Shown piece by piece: positions 1 to 13,300 of a stretch of DNA of 39,607 nt; position 1 is the first letter of the stretch; the number at the start of each line of letters is the position of its first letter. The position numbers were made by a program, and so were the translations under genes. The DNA comes from an uncultured Saprospiraceae bacterium (GTDB lineage Bacteria; Bacteroidota; Bacteroidia; Chitinophagales; Saprospiraceae), in assembly GCA_937921555.1 (NCBI GenBank), contig CAKZUV010000333.1:1-39607 (forward strand). Reading direction: 5' to 3'. The notes under the pieces are model-generated. The model was not told the DNA's origin, searched no databases, and saw nothing but the letters and a program-made list of their open reading frames with translations.

Positions 1-1320
1 ATTATTGTTTCTGGTAACTGTCCAGGAAATTATCAAATCATCAGAACCTGGACCGCTACAGATTTCTGCGGAAACGAAGCTACACAGACTCAGAATCTAT
101 TTGTTCAAGATAATACCAATCCAGTTTTTGCCGGTATACCAGAAAACATAAGTGCCTCCTGTGATAATATTCCAGCACCAGCTACCCCAACAGTTACTGA
201 TGACTGTAGTGCAAACGTAAGTATTAATTATACCCAGCAGCGTAATGAGTTAGGTTGCCCAGGAAATTATATTTTAACAAGAATCTGGACGGCAAACGAT
301 GGATGTGGAAATCAAACAGTTGCAACTCAAACAATTACGGTTGAAGATATTACCCCACCGACTCTTTTGCAGGTAGCGACTAATGTAACAATCAATTGTG
401 GTGAAACAGCAATTTTAGTTGATCCAATCGCCAACGATAATTGTGATCCAAATGTGTTTGTAAATTTGAATGAAATTATTATTCCAGGAGAATGTGAATA
501 CAGCTATTCTATTAGAAGAACATGGACAGCCACTGATCATTGCGGCAACGAAGATATCGCTACTCAAATAGTAAACGTAGTTGATAATACCGCTCCTGTT
601 TTAACAGGAGTTCCCAACAACCTGACTATCAGATGTGATGAAACAGCAATTATTCCAATTCCTCCAAGTGTCGGTGCTATGGATGATTGTGATCCGAATC
701 CTACCGTGACATTTTCGGAAGCAACAATAGAAGGCAACTGTGAAGGAAGTTATACCCTACTCCGCAGTTGGACCGCTACCGATGTTTGTGGTAACAGTAG
801 CATTTCCACGCAAAGTATTACGGTGAACGATCAGACTTCTCCTGAAATTAGCAATGCCCCAAGTGACATCACCGTAGAATGTGGCGCTATCCCAACCGCT
901 AACTTGTTAACTGCCACTGATAATTGTTCAGATGTAGTAGTAACCGTTGAAGACGAAAATCAAGGTGGCGTATGTGATGATACTTATATTTTAATCAGAA
1001 CCTGGACAGCTACGGATGCCTGTGGTAATACAGCCACTACAGCTCAGACTATTACCGTTGAAGACACTACAGCACCAATACTGAATGGCGTGCCAGTTAA
1101 TACGACTATAGACGGAAACAATGGTGGTACTGCTCCATCAGTGCCAGACAATATTAATGCAACTGACAATTGTGATTCAGAGGTTGAAATAATTTTCACA
1201 GAAGACACCCAACAAAATGGATGTGGAACTACAATTACCCGAACCTGGACCGCTATTGATAATTGTGGAAATACAGATCAGAAAAGCCAGATAATTACTA
1301 TTTCAGGTGACTTTGATATT
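1..1320 (+). repeat. HYR-like repeats (5 full + 1 partial) in the giant adhesin
   Basis: Six consecutive units of about 78-82 codons, the first cut by the window edge. Most carry four cysteines and the pattern C-x(n)-DNC/DDC-x(n)-GxC-x(n)-RTWTATDxCGN, then TITVxDxTxPxL. This is the HYR-type immunoglobulin fold common in Bacteroidota adhesins. Unit boundaries fall near the xTxPxLxGVPxN junctions. The fifth full unit has lost its first cysteine (TTIDGNNGG where the others have TIxC). More units probably lie upstream of the window. Confidence 0.85.
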
Positions 1321-4300
1321 AGTATTACACCTTCTTCACCCACAATTTGTGAAAATGAAAATATATCCTTTACTGTTATCGCAGAAGAGAATCCTGAAAG
1401 CTATCAATGGTCTGCTAATCATGGAACATTTGATGATCCAACTTCGGCAAATCCAGTTTACATAAGCAATGGTACCGCAAATGTATCGGTGAGTGTTATT
1501 GTAACCACTGCCTCTGGTTGTATTGGTGTGTCCAATACAAGTATTACAATTAATGAAAATCCGACAGTTCAGGCAATTGTCAACAGTCCTCTTTGCGAAG
1601 GTGAAAATATTACTTTGTTTGCCAGTGGAGGTTCATCATACGAGTGGTCAGGGCCCGAGGGAAGTTTACCTAGTATACAGAATCCGGTTATACAAAGTGC
1701 CTCGGTTGAGCAGTCGGGTGACTACTCTGTTACCGTCACTAACAATCAGGGATGTACAACTGTTCAAACGGTCAATGTGCTAGTCACTGATGACCTCAGC
1801 GCAGATTACTCTGTGGTGCACAAGGATTGTGAAAATACAGGTAGTATTATTTTAGGAATCGTAGGAGGTACTGGAAATTATACTTTCAGTTGGAATCCTT
1901 ACCCGGCAGGAGGCCCTACTCCTCAACCACAAAACAGAACTGAATTAAATTCAGGTATTTATACTGTTGTAATTCAGGACGAAGGAGGATGCGAAGTTAC
2001 CATCAACAATATCCTGGTAGAAGACCGCTGTAATAACGGAGCGTGTCCCGTAAATGCTGGAACTATTTCAATAGAAGAAGAGATTATTTGTTTTGAAAAT
2101 AACAGTAATAATATTTCTGCTACTCCGGATGGTAATATGGTTATCAGTCCTGACTTTGAAGTGATTTATTTATTAACTGAACAAAACGGTAATAACCTTA
2201 CCATTGCAGACACCTCTTCTGTTCCTGCATTTAATATTACAGAGACCGGAACCTTTACGATTCATACCGTGGTGTATGATCCTTCCACGCTAGATTTAGG
2301 CTTAATCAATTTTGGTGGCACTTCTATTTTTGAAATAAACAGTCTGCTTCAACAAGGCGGAGGAGATATTTGTGGGGCGTTAGACCTCAACGGTGCGAGT
2401 GCGGAAATCATAGAAATTGAAATAGAAATTGTTTCCAACTACCCTGACAATTGTAATTCTTCTAATGGCAACGTGGTCCTTTCACCAAATAACTTTGTCT
2501 ACCAGTGGAGTGATAACGGCATTGGTGCAACCCGAAATAATCTGGAAGCTGGCATCTATCAAATTACCGCATCTGATAACAATGGTTGTACAAATATTAT
2601 CGATCTGGAAATCAGAGACACTTGTATTTGTATTGAACCAGTAATTACAAATATTAATACCATCGAATCCAGCTGTGGATTTCAAAATGGCAGCGGAGAA
2701 ATAATCGTAGATGGTAATCCGTTAGACTATACCTTCGAATGGTCCACCAGTGCAGGTACTCCCAACAACGTTGGTAACAAAAGATCCAACCTCCAGGCTG
2801 GCGTTTATACTGTAACTATTGGATTTTCCGCAGTAACAAATTGTGAAATTACGGAAACTTTTTCTATTGGAAATATTGACGGGCCTAAGGTAGATTCTGT
2901 TTCTACAACTCCAGCTACCTGTAGTGCACCCGATGGTTCGGTAATTTTGTATCCTGATACTTACGACTACATCTGGGTAACCAACGATAATGCTACCACT
3001 AACAACAGAAGTGACCTTAAACCTGGCCGGCACAGTATTGTAGTTGTCAATCCACTGGCGCCTCAATGTCCGGATATTATTACCATAGAAATTGATTCCG
3101 TCAATACCACACAAATTTCGGTTGATATTATCTCCGAACCTCAATGTGGCATCCTCAATGGTGAAGTTTCCGTTACCGTCGCAAACAGTCCTGCCAGTAA
3201 TTTTAATTATATCTGGAGCGATGATCCATCTGTAAACCAGGCTAACCGTACAGGACTTGGACAAGGGGATTATACGGTAACAGTAACAGATCAGGGTGCT
3301 ACCGCCTGCGAGACTGTTTTTGACTTCACGCTAAACGAACAAGCAGTAGGGGCCTCTCTCATAATGGACTCGATTGTAACTATTGATTGTTATGGAGAGC
3401 GGGGGGAACTGTTCTACGATATAACTTACGCTAATAGCTTCGTACAACCCGCTGGTATTTTTATTACCAACGAACAAAATGCACCTTTCGACGCCGACAA
3501 CCTGATTGCCGGAGATTATACAATTGAGGTAGAAGATGCAAATGGTTGCCGTGGGGCAATTGAAAACTTCACAGTTACAGAATCCGAAGAACTGGTTGCA
3601 GTAACTACCATCACGGATATTGAGTGTACAACTCCCGGCCAGATTAATCTCACCGTCAATGGAGGATGCGGAACATTCACTTATGACTGGGGACACCTTC
3701 CGGGAACAGATGATCCACAAAATATAACCACTAACAACGAAGGTGTCTATATTGTTACCATAACGGATTGTAGTGGCTGTGAAAAAGTACTGTTCGGTCA
3801 ATACGTTGGAAATAATTGTGATAATGATAGTTGTCCTCCGGATCCAAGCGTTAATAATATCGTAGTTCAGGATGCCGACTGTGGACAAAACAATGGATCT
3901 ATTCTCCTGCAAGTGAGTGGAGGCACTCCGGATGATTTTATCTATGTATGGAACCCTGATGTCAGTACTACCAACAATGCCAACAACCTTAGTTCAGGTA
4001 TTTACGATGTGACTATCCGCCACGCAAATGACCCTTCCTGCCCACCCGTCACTCAAACTGTAGAGGTCAGCAATATTGATGGTCCGGAAGCGGTCGTAGT
4101 GTTCAGTGCTCCCGCTGGATGTACCAGCGCAGACGGATTTATTGTTTTATCACCTACTTCGTACCAGTATTTGTGGGAAGATGGAATCACAGGTTACAAC
4201 CGGAATGATCTGCTAAAAGGACCGCACAACATTACAGTTACTGATCCTGTTACTGGATGTACAAATACCATGATCGTCATCGTTGAGGAAGAAAATGATC

Positions 4301-7300
4301 TCGCTGCGGATATCAATATCGTAAGTGAACCTACCTGTGGTCAAGCCAACGGTAGCGCAACCATTAACGTTATGGATGGTAGTGGATTTTACGATTACAT
4401 TGGCTGGGGCAGCAGCACTTCCCGCAATGATCTGGAGGCTGGACCTTACGAAGTAACAGTGGCAGACAGAATTTCAGGATGCGAAACAATTATCAGTTTT
4501 ATTTTACAAGATAATGTTGCAGATGCAATTATCAGTATTGATCCACAGATAATAGTTTCCTGCCCGGGAGCATCCGACGGCACCGTCATTTATACGATAG
4601 AAACAGCGCCTGGATTTGTGGGACCAGAAGAAGTATTCATTACAAGGGACAATAATAATTTTTCCAACGGAACACTTACCACTGGCAACTATTGTATTGA
4701 AGTAAGGGATGCCAATGGGTGCCTCGCCGGAACTGATTGTTTTGAGGTTACAGAACCAGATCCAGTCAATACTGCTTTTTCTGTTATTCATAAAGATTGT
4801 GATAATAATGGAAATGAAATTCTGGGCAGTATCAATCTGGAAATTACCGGTGGTACCGGCAGCTATTCATTTAACTGGGAACATCTTGGTTCAGGTGACG
4901 ATCCACAAAATGTTGTTAACCTGCAGGACGCGACTTACGCGGTAACAATAACGGATGAAAATGGTTGCAGTACTACCATCAGAGATATAATCATCGCAGA
5001 TAATTGTGTTCCTTGTTCCGCACCTGTTGTTTCCGGTGTTACAACTACCGATGCAACTTGTGGTGACAATAACGGGGCAGTCATTCTGCAGATTACAGGT
5101 GATCCGAATATATATACTTACGAGTGGTCGCCTGCTGTTTTAAATAATGGAAATAGTGCAGACAATCTGAACGCCGGATCATACAACGTCACCATTTCCG
5201 AACCTGATTGTAATGAAACCACTACCGTGAGTTTTAATATCACTAATACTGACGGACCAATCGCCAGTATAGTAGATACAACCCCGGCTAATTGTGATGC
5301 GAATGACGGTTCTGCTATCCTGTCACCTGCTAATTACGAATACGATTGGGGACCTTCATTCGGTACTGGTGCGACTAAGAATAATCTACCGACCGGTAGC
5401 TATATTATTACAGTTACAGAACCTGGTAATATTTGTGTGAATACCATCGAGGTGACCATTGGACAGGAAAGTCCATTACTGGCAGATCACCAGATAGTTG
5501 CTCAGCCTAATTGTGGACAGGCCGACGGACAGGTGAATATTTCCGTAGAGAATGCGGCCGCCCCCGTGACTTACAACTGGAGTAATGGCTCCACCGGAGC
5601 GCTACAAAATGATTTGGCGGCCGGATCTTATACCATTACCATTACCGATCAGAATAATTGTATCACAGAAACAAATTTTGTCCTTACGGATAATATTCCC
5701 GCAGCAACCATTACTATCAATTCGATTACTGATAATACTTGCACCGGAAGCAATGACGGACAGGTGGACTATGACGTAGAATATGCGAATGGGTTTACAG
5801 AACCCGCTAACATTGAAATCTATAAAAATGAAATTGAACAAATAAATGGTCAGTTAGGTGCCGGTGAACATTGTATTATCATTACAGATAACAACAATTG
5901 TCTCGCTGGTGAAACTTGCTTTACCATTGTTGATCCACCCGCTATTGATGTAACAGTTGTTACTTCCGACGGAAATTGTGATAATGGAGGCACCATTGAT
6001 TTGATTGTTGTTGGTGGAACCGGAAACTACACTTACAATTGGTCCGGAAACGGTACAAATAATAATTCAGAGGATCAGACAGACCTAACTGAAGGAAGCT
6101 ATATTGTAACCATTACAGATGCTAATAATTGTAAAATTATTACTAATGAAATAAACATTCAAACGGATTGTCCGGCTTGTGCAGACCCCATCATCGTCGG
6201 CTCCGAAATCCGGGAAGCAACCTGTGGCGATGCCAATGGTAGTATTCAACTGACCATTTCCGGTAACGTAGCAGACTATACTTTCAGTTGGTCTAATGAC
6301 CCTGATAATAATAGTGCAACTAATAGCAATTTGGGAACTGACACGTATACCGTAACGATCACAAACACTGTTTGCCCGGCTACGCTAACCGAGTCTTTTA
6401 TTCTTACAAATATTGACGGACCAATGGCGACCGTTAATAATCTTACCGCTGCTTCTTGTAATACGGCCAGCGACGGAACTGCCACCCTGCTACCGGCCAA
6501 CTATATTTATAATTGGTCAGCAGGAACGGCTAACGGAAATACACAGACTGATCTGGCAGCTGGTCCTTATCAGGTTACCATTATTGATCCGGCCACGGGT
6601 TGTGACAATGTAATTAATGTAGAAATTCCGGAAGAAAATAATCTAACAATAGATATCCTGATTACCAGCCAACCTACCTGTAATCAATCTAATGGCGCCA
6701 TAGACATTCAGGTTACGGGAGGTAGTGGAAACTACAGCTATTCCACCGGACAGGCCATCAGAACTGATTTGCCACGTGGTGTTTATACGCCCGTCGTGAC
6801 AGATATAACGACAGGTTGTACCGCAGCGGCAACGGTTACTTTGACTGATGATGTAGCTGGAGCCACCGTTGAAGTAGATCCCGAATTTTCTTTATCCTGC
6901 CTCGGGGCAAATGACGGTACCGTAATCTTTAACATTATTGAAGAAAATGGATTTGTCACACCACGACGGGAGGAAATTATACGTACGGACGACCAGACCA
7001 TTCACCAGAATGGACAATTAATGCCTGGTAACTATTGTATCAATGTTTACGATGCGAACGACTGTCTGGCTGGCAACGGATGCTTTACGATAATCAGTCC
7101 TGCGCCGTTAAATGTTAGCAGCCAGATCAGCGACGCAGACTGTACTCAGCAAGGAAATATCAACCTGACAGTCAGCGGTGGTACCGCCCCTTACACCTAT
7201 AATTGGTCCGGCACCAGCGCTACTAACAATCAGGTAAATGTAAACGCCGAAACCTATACGGTTACCATATCGGATGCCAATAATTGCACAATGGTATTGA

Positions 7301-10300
7301 CAGGATTAGTGGTAGAGGATAATTGTGTCACCTGTAATGAACCACAAATTACCGGTGCTATAATTACCGATGCCAATTGTAATGAAAACAACGGTAGTAT
7401 CTCCATCAGTATAGCTGGTGACGTGGCGGATTACATCTTTAACTGGACACCTGCTAGTTCTGGCAACAGTCCAAATCCAACAAATCTAATAGCAGGAGAT
7501 TACACAGTGACCATCACTGAAAATACTGCTGGTTGCGAGAATGTTACAACGGTTAGAACCTTTATCGTAGGAAACACTGACGGCCCCGAAGCACTGATTG
7601 ATAATATAACTAACGAAGATTGTGGTCAGGCTAATGGTAGTGCTTCTCTGATACCTGCTAATTATACTTTTGAATGGGGCGCTTCCATTGGCACCGGAGC
7701 AGTTCAGAATAACCTCACAGCCGGTACTTATACCGTCACCGTCATCGAACCGGGTAATCCTTGTACGAACGTTTTAGAGGTTGCGATCGGTAGTAACAGT
7801 GACCTGACAGCTACTGCGACAGTCGACCAAAATGCCACCTGCGGCAATAGTGATGGTGCAGCAACTATTAATGTTAGTAATGGTAGTGGAAATTATACGT
7901 ACAGCTGGAATGGTGGAAGTAATCGCAGTGATCTGCCTGCAGACTGTTATGATATATTGGTTACAGACAATGAAACAGGTTGTAGCACCGACGTATCATT
8001 CTGTGTTACAGATGACGTAGCTGGTGCAGAAATAATTATTGCACCCAATACTTCCGTAAGTTGTGCGGGTGCAAATGATGGCACGATCGATTTTGATATC
8101 ATTTACGAAAATGATTTCGCAAACCCTGCGGTTATTTTAATTAAAGACCCTGCCGGAAATGTGCATAACAATGGTCATCTATTGGCTGGAATCTGGTGTG
8201 TGGAGGTGGTTGACGCCAACGGCTGTTTAGCGGCAGTAACTTGTACAGAAGTTACCGAACCAACCGCCATGAATCTGACCATTGGAATTGTCAACGCAGA
8301 TTGTACAACTTCTGGCACCATCGAAGTATCTGCTACCGGAGGTACCGGATTGCTCATTTACAACTGGGCAGATGTATCTGGAGCTGACAACCCTGCTGAT
8401 CGAACAAACCTCAATCCGGGTGTATATAATCTGACGGTTACCGATCAGAATGGTTGTACCGTTGTTCCCGCTCCCATTACCATAAGTAACGAATGCCCCA
8501 CCGGGTGCTCGCCTTTTGAAATTATCAGCGAAGTCATTGTCAACGCCACCTGTAATCAATCCAACGGTTCTGTTGTTTTGGATGTGACGGGTGAAGAATC
8601 TGATTTTGTTTACACCTGGCCGAACAATATCAGTAACGACCATACGGCCTCTGATTTATCCGCTGCTACTTATACTGTAACCATTACTGCGGTTGCTGAT
8701 CCCGACTGCGAAATTCTTCATACAGTTGTTATCGAAAATGAAGATGGTCCGGAAGCGGAAGTAATCAGTCAGTCTCCAACCACCTGCGAGTCAACCGACG
8801 GAGGAGTTACATTATCTCCGGCCAGTTACCTGTACATCTGGAGCGACGGAGGAAGCGGCGCGGTCAGAAATGACCTGGACAACATTGCCTATTTTATTAC
8901 AGCAGTAGATAACATAACTGGCTGCCAGAATATTATTGAAATAACTATCGAAGACATCAATCCACTGGCGAGTAGCGTCACGATTGACACCCTGCCCACC
9001 TGTGGTCTGGCCAACGGGATGGTAACCATCAATGTAACTGGCGGTAGCGGTGATTATAGTTTTGGTAACACTCAGAATCTTCCATCCGGTCCAAATGAAG
9101 TTATCATTATTGATAACGTTACAGGTTGCGAAACAATTGCTAATTTTGTATTGGAAGATAACGTCGCCAATGCTACCGTAACCGTCGATCCTGTTATTTT
9201 ACTGGATTGTACCGGAGATCAAAATGGTAGCATCGATTATGACATCGAATTATCAGCTGGTTTTGTCAGTCCCGAACGGATAGAAATATTAGATGAAAAT
9301 AATTTCACAGTTAATAATGGTGAATTAGGTACCGGCGATTATTGTATCATTGTTTATGATAATAACAACTGCGTAGCCGGTCAGGCCTGTACCCGAATTT
9401 CCGAACCAACAGCCATTGAGATAACCGTTTCCGCGCAGCATGCTACTTGCAGCGAAGCAGGAAGTATCGATTTAACTTTGTCAGGTGGAACAGCGCCTTA
9501 CCAGGTGGATTGGGCGGATGTTGCTGGCTTGAATAATCCGGAAGATCGCAGTGGACTCGCAGCGGCATCTTACATGGCTACCATTACAGATGCAAATGGT
9601 TGTACGGCAGTTATTCCGTCTACGACAATTGAAACTTCCTGTGAGCCTTGCCCTACTCCACCAGTAATCGTTAGTATTCTAACCATCGGTTCTGATTGCG
9701 AAACTAATAACGGGTCAGCCGAAATTCAAATGGATGGAAACATCAGTGATTATACCTTTACCTGGTCTGCCCCCGCTATTAGTTCTTCTTCAGAAGCTAC
9801 TGATTTAGCTCCCGGAGCTTATACGGTAACCGTAGTCAATACTAATGATATATCCTGTTTTAGTGAACAGAATTTTATTATTGAAAATAAAGAAGCTCCC
9901 GCTGAAATAGTTGTCAGTCAGCAACCGGCAACCTGTACTTCCCCGAATGGTAGCGTCAATCTCGAACCAGCAAATTACGATTATACCTGGCCCGATAATA
10001 CCATAGCTGCCAACCGTACTGATCTGGCAGCAGGTACTTATTTCGTAACCGTTTCAGCAGCTAACAATGACTGTGAAAATGTCATCGAAATAACGGTAGA
10101 TGAAATTAGTAATTTAGGGGTAGCTCATACCATTGTCGTACCACCGACCTGCGGAGAAGCCAACGGTGAGGTAAGATTCAACTATATGAATGGTAGCGGT
10201 CAGTACACCTTCGAACCGAATATCACTGATAATACCATGACCGGTTTAGTAGCCGGAAATTATCAGTTACTGGTTACGGATGTTGCGACGGGCTGTGATA

Positions 10301-13300
10301 CCCTCTACGAGTTTAGTCTGACGGATGAAGTTGTAAATGCGGTCGTAAATATTGCATCCGCACCACAAGTTTCCTGCATTGGAGAAAGTGACGCTACGGT
10401 AATCTTTGACATTGATTATAATCCTGGTTTTGTTCAACCAGTTGCGATTCGAATTTTACAGGACAGCACAGAAATATCTAACGGAAATCTGGGAACAGGA
10501 AATTACTGTCTGGAAGTAAGAGACGCAAATAATTGTATAGCGGCGGTGGAATGTTTCAATGTAACAGAACCCGCTCCTCTGAATACAGCCCTTATTCTAA
10601 ACAATGAAACTTGCAATACGCAGGGTAGCATCGAATTAACCGTCACTGGCGGAACTGCTCCTTACACCTACAACTGGAGTAACGGAAATGATACACCCAA
10701 CTTATCCAATTTAAATAGTGGATTTTATAGTATTACAATTACAGATGCCAATGACTGCGAAACTATTCTGACAGAGCTGATCATCAGCGACGAATGTACT
10801 CCTTGTGATAATCCAGTCATTGCCAGCACCATTATCACCGAGGCTACCTGCGGTGAACAAAACGGAACTATCCGAATTGAAATGGAACCCGGCGATTACT
10901 TATTCAACTGGAATCCAAATTTAAGTACTACCAATGAGATTAATAACCTGGAGGCAGGTACAGTTACCGTAACCGTAACCAACGCCAGCGATGCTACTTG
11001 TTTTACTACTGAAACAATTATAGTCGGCAACAACGATGGTCCGCAGGTATCCATTCTCAGCACCATAGCCGCAACTTGTACCGCCCCCGATGGTGAAGCC
11101 ACTTTAAGTCCTGATACTTATATGTACGAATGGAATGACGGTGAAAACGGAAACACCAGAAATAATTTATCGGCAGCGGAAAGTCCTTACATTGTTACAG
11201 TAACAGACCCAATCACTAATTGTATTGACATTGTTACAATAGAAATAGATGCCGAAAATACGTTAACCGCCGAAGCCATTATCAATAATCTACCGGATTG
11301 TGATAACAACAACGGATCGGTAACGATCGTACCAGAGGGTGGAAGTGGCAACTATACTTACGGCAACTGGTCAACCCCTTCCCGTACAGACTTGACGGCA
11401 GATTCTGTTTATAATCTAATAATAGCGGATACGGAAACCGGATGTACCTTCCCGGTTAATTTTATACTGGCAGCCGATAATTCCGACATTTCGCTAACGC
11501 TGAACAACTCAACAATAGCGCTGGATTGTACCGGTGAAGAAAATGGGTTCATTGGTTTTACAGTAGCTTACAGTCCCGATTTTGCGCAACCCGCCGATAC
11601 CATTATCCAAATGGCAGATGGTACAGGGATTGCTACAAACGGTAACCTGGCCGCCGGAACGTATTGCCTGTTGATCCGGGATGCAAATAACTGCTTAGCC
11701 GCAGAAAGTTGCTTTATCGTCACCGCTCCGTCACCGTTAGAAGTGGATGCCCAGCTAGCTAACTTAACTTGTGATCAAACTGGCAGCATTGATCTGATCA
11801 TTACCGGAGGATCTACTCCTTATACATTTGACTGGGAAGATCTGCCTGCTGGTAATAATCCGGAAGACCGAACCGATTTAACGGAAGATATTTACAATGT
11901 AACGGTCACAGATGCCAATGGTTGTATAACGATACTGTCCGGATTAACCGTCGAAAATACTTGTAACCCTTGCATCGCCAGTGATATTATTATTCAAAAT
12001 ATCAATACTACTGATGCCAACTGCGGACAACAGAATGGTAGTGCAACGATCAGCCTGGCGGGGGACGAATCTGAATATGATTTCGAATATTTCCCAACGC
12101 TTAGCAACGGGCATATCCAAAATGGCCTGATGGGCGGAGACTATAGCGTAACGATCACTCATCAAACGGATACAGATTGTGTAAATCCAGTGGTAACTAC
12201 CTTTACCATCGGCAACGTGGAAGGTCCGGAGACAATTGTAGTTAGTAATATTCCGGAAAGCTGTACCGCCGCAAATGGTCAGGTGACGCTGAGTCCCGAT
12301 ACTTTGATTTATCAATGGAGCGATGGTGGAACAGGCGCAGAACGTCTGAATCTGATCGCGGGGACTTATCAGATTACGATCTCTGAAGCAAATACTATCT
12401 GTGATAATTTTATGGAGGTTATCGTAGAAAATAACTCGGACCTGATAGCAAACGGTATGGTTATTTCAGAACCGGACTGCGATCTTAACAATGGATCAGC
12501 GACTATTTCAATTACTAATGGAAGTGGAAATTATACTTTTAATAATAACTGGGGAAATGATCCCACCCGTACCGATCTGGGTGCCGGAACGTATCCCGTC
12601 ACGGTTACCGATACACAAACAGGATGTACGGCTGCCGTTCTTATAAATATTGAAAATGCAGTTCCAAAAGCGAATATTACCATCAATGGAACAGTCGTTA
12701 CTACTTGCAGCAATAATGCGGATGGAAATGTAAATTACGATATTACGACCGATCCGGGATATCATGGTAATCCAACCGTAACAATCGAGGATACACTCGG
12801 CAATATCTATCTGAACGGTACGCTCTCCTTCGGAGATTTCTGTCTGATCGCCCGTGACAGTAACCAGTGCATCACTGCGCAGGAATGCTTTACGGTAGTT
12901 ACGCCCAATCCAATCCTGGCAACTTTTACAGCCAGTAATCAGACTTGCGATACTACCGGAAATATAATGCTCTCCGTAAGCGGAGGTACGGAACCTTATC
13001 AGTTTGACTGGGAAGATCTTACCATCGGTACAGAACCACAAAACCGGAACAACCTGAACGGAGGCATCTACACCGTTACCATCAGCGACGCTGCGGGTTG
13101 TACTGAAATAATTTCGACGATTATCGTTGAAAATGAATGCTCAGCATGTGCTGTTAATACCAGCATCACAACGACCGAACCGGACTGCGGACAAGACAAT
13201 GGTGTAATCGATATCAATTCTTTGGGTGGCAATTATAACTACCAGTGGAATAATAATGCAACCACCAATCGTATAAACAACCTGGCAGCCGGAACGTATC

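Noticed and set aside
367-369. TTG as the start of the giant adhesin
   Set aside because: The frame is open to base 1 with in-frame HYR repeat sequence upstream, so the gene is truncated by the window and does not start here.
2722-3912. Minus-strand ORFs of 180-193 codons inside the giant adhesin
   Set aside because: Antisense shadows generated by the repeat codon pattern; no start context or recognisable product.
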